This document shows positions 60,335 through 64,000 of a stretch of 64,000 nucleotides of DNA, piece after piece. A model generated the notes under the pieces. The model had not been told where the DNA came from and searched no databases. It saw only the letters and a program-made list of their open reading frames with translations. The translations under genes and the position numbers were made by a program. The DNA is taken from NCBI RefSeq assembly GCF_026241855.1, contig NZ_JAPJDC010000002.1, forward strand, positions 21,486-85,485. The letters run 5' to 3'. Origin of the DNA: Curtobacterium flaccumfaciens pv. betae (GTDB taxonomy: Bacteria; Actinomycetota; Actinomycetes; Actinomycetales; Microbacteriaceae). Position 1 is the first letter of the stretch. Each line of letters opens with the position of its first letter.

Positions 60335-61669
60335 ATGAACGACTACATCAGCAACGTCCACCACACCACCCACCATCAGGGCGAGTACGTGACCCACACC
60401 AGCCGCCCCGTCACCATCAGCAGCCTGCACGGCTCCCGGATCCTCGACTCCCGCGGCTACCCGACGATCCAGGTGCGTCTCGAGCTCGAGGACGGCACCG
60501 TCGTCACCGGTGACGCCCCCGCAGGCGCATCCACTGGCGCGCATGAGGCTGTCGAGCTTCGCGACGGCGGCAGCAGCTACGGCGGCCGCGACGTGAGCCA
60601 GGCACTGCACCTCATCACGGCGGACGTCGCACCGATGATCACCGGCCAGTCGTGGACCTCGATCGGGCAGGCCGACGCCGCCCTCGCTGCCCTCGACGGC
60701 ACTCCGAACTACCGCCGGCTCGGCGCGAACAGTGTCGTCGCGACCTCGATCGCGATGGCACGCGCTCTCGCCGCCGCAGCGGAGCTGCCGCTCTGGCGTT
60801 GGATCGCAGACGTCACCGGCAGCACGCCCCGCCTGCCCGTCCCGCACTTCAACGTGCTCAACGGCGGAGCGCACGCAGCGAACGCGCTCGACTTCCAGGA
60901 GTTCATGATCGCCCCGGTGAACGCCGAGACCATGACCGACGCGGTTCGGATCGGCTCGGACGTCTACCACGCACTGGCGGCACTGGTCCGGGAACGGTTC
61001 GGCAGTCTCGGTCTCGGCGACGAAGGCGGCTTCGCCCCATCGATCGCCGCGCCCGAGGAGGCCCTCGACCTCCTCGTCGCCGCTATCAGTGCCGCTGGCT
61101 ACGAGCCCGGCGTCGACTCCGTCGCGATCGCACTCGACCCGGCGGCGAACGAGTTCGCGCTCGGTGACGGTAGCTACCGGGTCGTGGACCGCCGGCTCGA
61201 CCGAGCAGGCATGGTCGACTACTACCGCGACCTCATCAGCCGGTATCCAATCCGGAGCATCGAAGACGGCTTCTCCGAAGACGACCACGGCGGCTGGAAG
61301 GCGATGTCGTCCGCGCTCGGCGACATGCTCCAGATCGTCGGCGATGATCTCTACGTCACCGACCCGCAGCGCATCCGCGATGGCGGGAAGGACGGGCTCT
61401 CGAACGCAGCGCTCATCAAGCCGAACCAGATCGGCACCGTCTCCCAGACCCTCGACGCGATCGGCGTCGCACGCTCGCTCGGGATGCGGAGCATGGTGTC
61501 GCACCGGTCCGGCGAGACCACCGACACGTTCATCGCGGACCTCGTCATCGGCAGTGGAACCGGGCAGATCAAGTCCGGCGCACCCGCCCGCGGAGAACGC
61601 GTCGCCAAGTACAACCGGCTCACCGAGATCGCGGAGAACAATCCGGAGCTGCCCTACGGGCTGCGCTGA
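60335..61669 (+). CDS. eno: enolase (extra copy in fluoride operon)
   Basis: The 444-residue product has the N-terminal motif DSRGYPT (usually DSRGNPT) and GASTGAHEAVELRDG. It also has DEGGFAPS and the diagnostic VSHRSGETTDTFIADL with KSGAPARGER. A 25-residue N-terminal extension with HH pairs is unusual. It converts 2-phosphoglycerate to phosphoenolpyruvate. Fluoride inhibits enolase with phosphate, so this divergent copy may be fluoride-tolerant or simply raise the dose. It lies 161 nt after ppa with no terminator visible between. Its end overlaps the convergent LysR gene. Confidence 0.9.
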   Translation: MNDYISNVHHTTHHQGEYVTHTSRPVTISSLHGSRILDSRGYPTIQVRLELEDGTVVTGDAPAGASTGAHEAVELRDGGSSYGGRDVSQALHLITADVAPMITGQSWTSIGQADAALAALDGTPNYRRLGANSVVATSIAMARALAAAAELPLWRWIADVTGSTPRLPVPHFNVLNGGAHAANALDFQEFMIAPVNAETMTDAVRIGSDVYHALAALVRERFGSLGLGDEGGFAPSIAAPEEALDLLVAAISAAGYEPGVDSVAIALDPAANEFALGDGSYRVVDRRLDRAGMVDYYRDLISRYPIRSIEDGFSEDDHGGWKAMSSALGDMLQIVGDDLYVTDPQRIRDGGKDGLSNAALIKPNQIGTVSQTLDAIGVARSLGMRSMVSHRSGETTDTFIADLVIGSGTGQIKSGAPARGERVAKYNRLTEIAENNPELPYGLR

Positions 61670-62586
61670 CCCCGCCCGGCCACCTCGTGGGCGACGCGCA
61701 GGAAAGCAGAACCAGCTGGCTGGGGCTCTCCCGACCAGATCGCCCGCAATGGCCGGGCAAGTGGCGGCCCAGCGAGCGGGACCCGCACCAGCGACCCGTC
61801 GTTGATGTCGGCGGCGACCGTGCGAAGGCTCATCACCGCCGGTGCAATTCCAGCCTGCGCGTTCGCCCGGATGATGCTCGTGGTCTCCAGCACCGCGGCC
61901 GGAACCGACATGTTCAAACCGGCCTCCCTGAGCCATGCGGCGAGGGTCGCGCGAGTCCCGGAGCCTTCTTCCCGCAGGAGCAGAGCCGTCGCCGCCAGGA
62001 CCTCCGCCGTGATCCCGGTCGACCGAGCCCAGGGATGGCCCGGCGCGACGACGACCGCGAGCTCATCGTCCGCGATCACCTGCGCGGACACACCTGCCGC
62101 CGTCACCGGGGTCTCCGTGAACCCGAGGTCCGCGCCACCCGACTGCACGAGGTCCGTCACCGCGGCGGAGTTACCCGCGATCAGACGCACCCGCACGTCG
62201 GGTTCGCGGCGTCGGAATTCGAGCAGCCAGCCCGGCAGCAGCAGCTCCGCGATCGTCTGTGACGCTGCGACGACGAGCGAACCCGTCGGAGTCCGCAGCG
62301 CAGCCACTCCTGCCTCGAGGTGGCGAGACGCGTCGAGGACCGGTCCGGCCAGCCCGACGACGAGCCGGCCGGTCTCGGTCAGCACCGACCCCGTGGTCGA
62401 GCGGTGCACCAACAAGTGACCGACCATGCGCTCGGCGACCCGGATCCGAGCAGACACTGCCTGTTGCGTGACGCCGAGCGCTCCAGCGGCAGCGGAGAGG
62501 GAGCCGGTCTCGGCGACGCGTGCGAGCACGTCGAGTGTGTCGAGGTCGAGCGTTCGGTCCGTGAGTCGCCGTAGTGCCACAATCAT
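61654..62586 (-). CDS. LysR-family regulator
   Basis: The 310-residue product has an N-terminal helix-turn-helix (LDVLARVAETGSLSAAAGAL then GVTQQAVSARIRVAERMVGH, residues 16-56). The effector domain follows with LLIREEGSGTR-like LLLREEGSGTRATL. The start at 62586 (MIVALRRLT) is taken; a longer frame at 62703 runs into the divergent gene's start. It shares a 63-nt gap with the divergent TDT transporter, which it probably regulates. Its stop overlaps the end of enolase. Confidence 0.88.
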   Translation of the reverse strand: MIVALRRLTDRTLDLDTLDVLARVAETGSLSAAAGALGVTQQAVSARIRVAERMVGHLLVHRSTTGSVLTETGRLVVGLAGPVLDASRHLEAGVAALRTPTGSLVVAASQTIAELLLPGWLLEFRRREPDVRVRLIAGNSAAVTDLVQSGGADLGFTETPVTAAGVSAQVIADDELAVVVAPGHPWARSTGITAEVLAATALLLREEGSGTRATLAAWLREAGLNMSVPAAVLETTSIIRANAQAGIAPAVMSLRTVAADINDGSLVRVPLAGPPLARPLRAIWSGEPQPAGSAFLRVAHEVAGRGQRSP

Positions 62587-62649
62587 TGATTGTGCCCCGC
62601 CAAGAGGTTCCCGGTACCGCCAGAGGCAGGATTCGCGCAGGCTTGGCCC

Positions 62650-63816
62650 ATGACAACGCTCCGCACCGACCCTGCACCCGCGAACGGTAGCCAGCTGCCC
62701 CAACGGCCGCAGACGGCGTTGTTCCGCGATCTGGAGCGGCCGGGCCTGATCGTGTCGAATCTCACACCGAACTGGTTCGCGTCGATCATGGGCACGGGCA
62801 TCGTCGCCGTCGCAGCTGCGTCACTCCCACTGCAGTTCCCGGGACTCCGGTTCGCGGCGACGGTCGTGTGGGCGATCGCCGCGGTGCTCCTCGTCGCCCT
62901 CACGATCGCGACGGTGCTGCACTGGATCCGCTACCGGAGCACCGCAGCCGGGCACCACCTCAACCCGGTCATCTCCCACTTCTACGGCGCACCACCGATG
63001 GCGTTCCTCACCGTCGGCGCCGGGACACTCCTGCTCGGCAAGGACTGGATCGGCCTGCCCGCCGCCGTGACCATCGACTGGGTCCTGTGGACCATCGGCA
63101 CCATCGGAGGACTGCTCACGGCAGTCCTGGTGCCGTACCTGGCGTTCACCCGCCACGAGAACACGCCCGACTCCGCGTTCGGCGGTTGGCTGATGCCGAT
63201 CGTCCCGCCGATGGTGTCCGCGTCCACCGGCGCGCTCCTCCTGCCCTACGCCCCCGCCGGACAGTGGCGCGAGACACTGCTGTGGTCCTGCTACGGCTTC
63301 TTCGGCCTCAGTCTCGTGACGTCGCTGGTCGTGATCACGTTGATCTGGAACCGGCTCGCGCTCCACAAGGTCGGTGCCGCCGGAATGGTGCCGACCCTGT
63401 GGATCGTCCTCGGACCGGTCGGACAGTCGATCACGGCGGTGAACCTCCTCGCCTCGAACGCCCCCACCGTCGTCGATGCCTCCACCGCCCACGCGCTCCT
63501 GATCGTGGCGCTGGTGTACGGGTTCGCGATGCTCGGCTTCGCGCTGCTGTGGACCGTCATCGCCCTCGCCGTGACTGTCCGGACCGCCCGCGAACACCTG
63601 CCGTTCAGCCTGACCTGGTGGTCGTTCACGTTCCCCGTCGGCACCTGCGTCACCGGACTCAACGGGCTCGCCCTGCACTCAGGCCTGACCGTCGTTGCCG
63701 TCCTCGCCGTCATCTACTACGCCGGCCTCGTCGCCGCATGGATCACCGTTGCCCTTCGCACCTTTCACGGATCCGTCATCCGTGGCACCCTGCTGGCACC
63801 GCCACAGCCGGCATGA
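62650..63816 (+). CDS. TDT-family transporter (tellurite-resistance/dicarboxylate type)
   Basis: The 388-residue product has about ten membrane segments. It contains the TDT pattern FASIMGTGIVAVAAAS near residue 42 and GGWLMPIVPPMVSAS near 180. TDT members export small anions such as dicarboxylates, sulfite or tellurite-related species. A role in exporting an intermediate or fluoride-stress product is conceivable, but the substrate is not visible. Start at 62650; the next gene overlaps by ATGA. Confidence 0.88.
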   Translation: MTTLRTDPAPANGSQLPQRPQTALFRDLERPGLIVSNLTPNWFASIMGTGIVAVAAASLPLQFPGLRFAATVVWAIAAVLLVALTIATVLHWIRYRSTAAGHHLNPVISHFYGAPPMAFLTVGAGTLLLGKDWIGLPAAVTIDWVLWTIGTIGGLLTAVLVPYLAFTRHENTPDSAFGGWLMPIVPPMVSASTGALLLPYAPAGQWRETLLWSCYGFFGLSLVTSLVVITLIWNRLALHKVGAAGMVPTLWIVLGPVGQSITAVNLLASNAPTVVDASTAHALLIVALVYGFAMLGFALLWTVIALAVTVRTAREHLPFSLTWWSFTFPVGTCVTGLNGLALHSGLTVVAVLAVIYYAGLVAAWITVALRTFHGSVIRGTLLAPPQPA

Positions 63817-64000
63817 GTACCCCCGAGGAACTCGCTGACGTTCGATCGCTGAACGGTCTCGCGGAGACGTGGCGGACCGCACCCGACGGCAGCCGACGGT
63901 TCGTCCCGAGCTTCGACCCACGATCCGGCGGCAGGTCCAGCCGCGTCCTGGTCCTGATGCAGTCGCCCGGCCCCCAGACCATCGCCGCAGCGCACGCAGC
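63813..64000 (+). CDS. uracil-DNA glycosylase-like protein, cut by the window edge
   Basis: The frame starts at ATG 63813, overlapping the transporter stop, and is open to the edge (62 codons). WRTAPDGSRRFVPSFDPRSGG followed by VLVLMQSPGP matches the start of actinobacterial uracil-DNA glycosylase superfamily proteins. The active-site region is not complete in the window. Translation coupling with the transporter is likely. Confidence 0.7.
   Translation, partial: MSTPEELADVRSLNGLAETWRTAPDGSRRFVPSFDPRSGGRSSRVLVLMQSPGPQTIAAAHA

Overview
The DNA is GC-rich and its genes overlap by ATGA, GTGA or TGATG stop-starts. Together with an Lsr2 homologue, an NrdH-type redoxin, SCO6880-type transfer proteins and MobF/VirD4 genes of actinobacterial type, this points to an actinobacterium, probably Microbacteriaceae (inference). 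The window reads as accessory DNA: a conjugative plasmid or integrated conjugative element with a mosaic cargo. No replication initiator, ParA, rRNA or tRNA gene was found.

Layout. (1) 1-16.1 kb: one long transfer operon. It runs from an L,D-transpeptidase and membrane or secreted wall proteins through VirB6-, SCO6880-, VirB4-like, lipoprotein, lytic transglycosylase/peptidase, secreted HNH nuclease and VirD4 genes to a strong terminator. (2) 16.7-22.6 kb: a MobF relaxase-helicase facing right-hand accessory genes, with a candidate oriT between them. (3) 22.6-31.6 kb: small plasmid-type genes (HNH nuclease, NrdH, LPD29-like, DUF3846-like, ParB-like). Two of them are preceded by ~200-nt leaders that seem to be copies of one structured RNA with covarying stems. 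(4) 31.7-35.9 kb: an amidohydrolase and its TetR regulator between two near-identical direct repeats of ~750 bp, each with a GntR gene and operator. (5) 36-46.9 kb: a cell-surface locus with two large repeat-domain wall proteins, a sortase, small regulators and a divergent AraC-type gene with a tandem site. (6) 47-57.3 kb: a defence/stability island with a toxin-antitoxin pair plus a third gene, an inverted-repeat-bounded element (serine resolvase, res-like site, KAP NTPase), a YhcG-type nuclease, Lsr2, an unrecognised 797-aa putative nuclease and a second resolvase. (7) 57.4-64 kb: a fluoride-resistance operon under a fluoride riboswitch (Usp, phosphoglycerate mutase, two CrcB subunits, pyrophosphatase, enolase), then a LysR/TDT-transporter pair and the start of a uracil-DNA-glycosylase-like gene.

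How it works together. The transfer operon, relaxase and oriT candidate would mobilise the element. Its wall enzymes would open or reshape peptidoglycan for the channel. ParB-like and toxin-antitoxin genes favour retention, and Lsr2 may silence the AT-richer cargo. The cargo offers surface attachment, probable phage defence, a catabolic hydrolase and fluoride tolerance. The fluoride operon pairs export (CrcB) with spare copies of enolase and pyrophosphatase, the classic fluoride-sensitive enzymes. The best candidates for something undescribed are the paired structured RNA leaders, the 797-aa protein, and the resolvase-KAP element.
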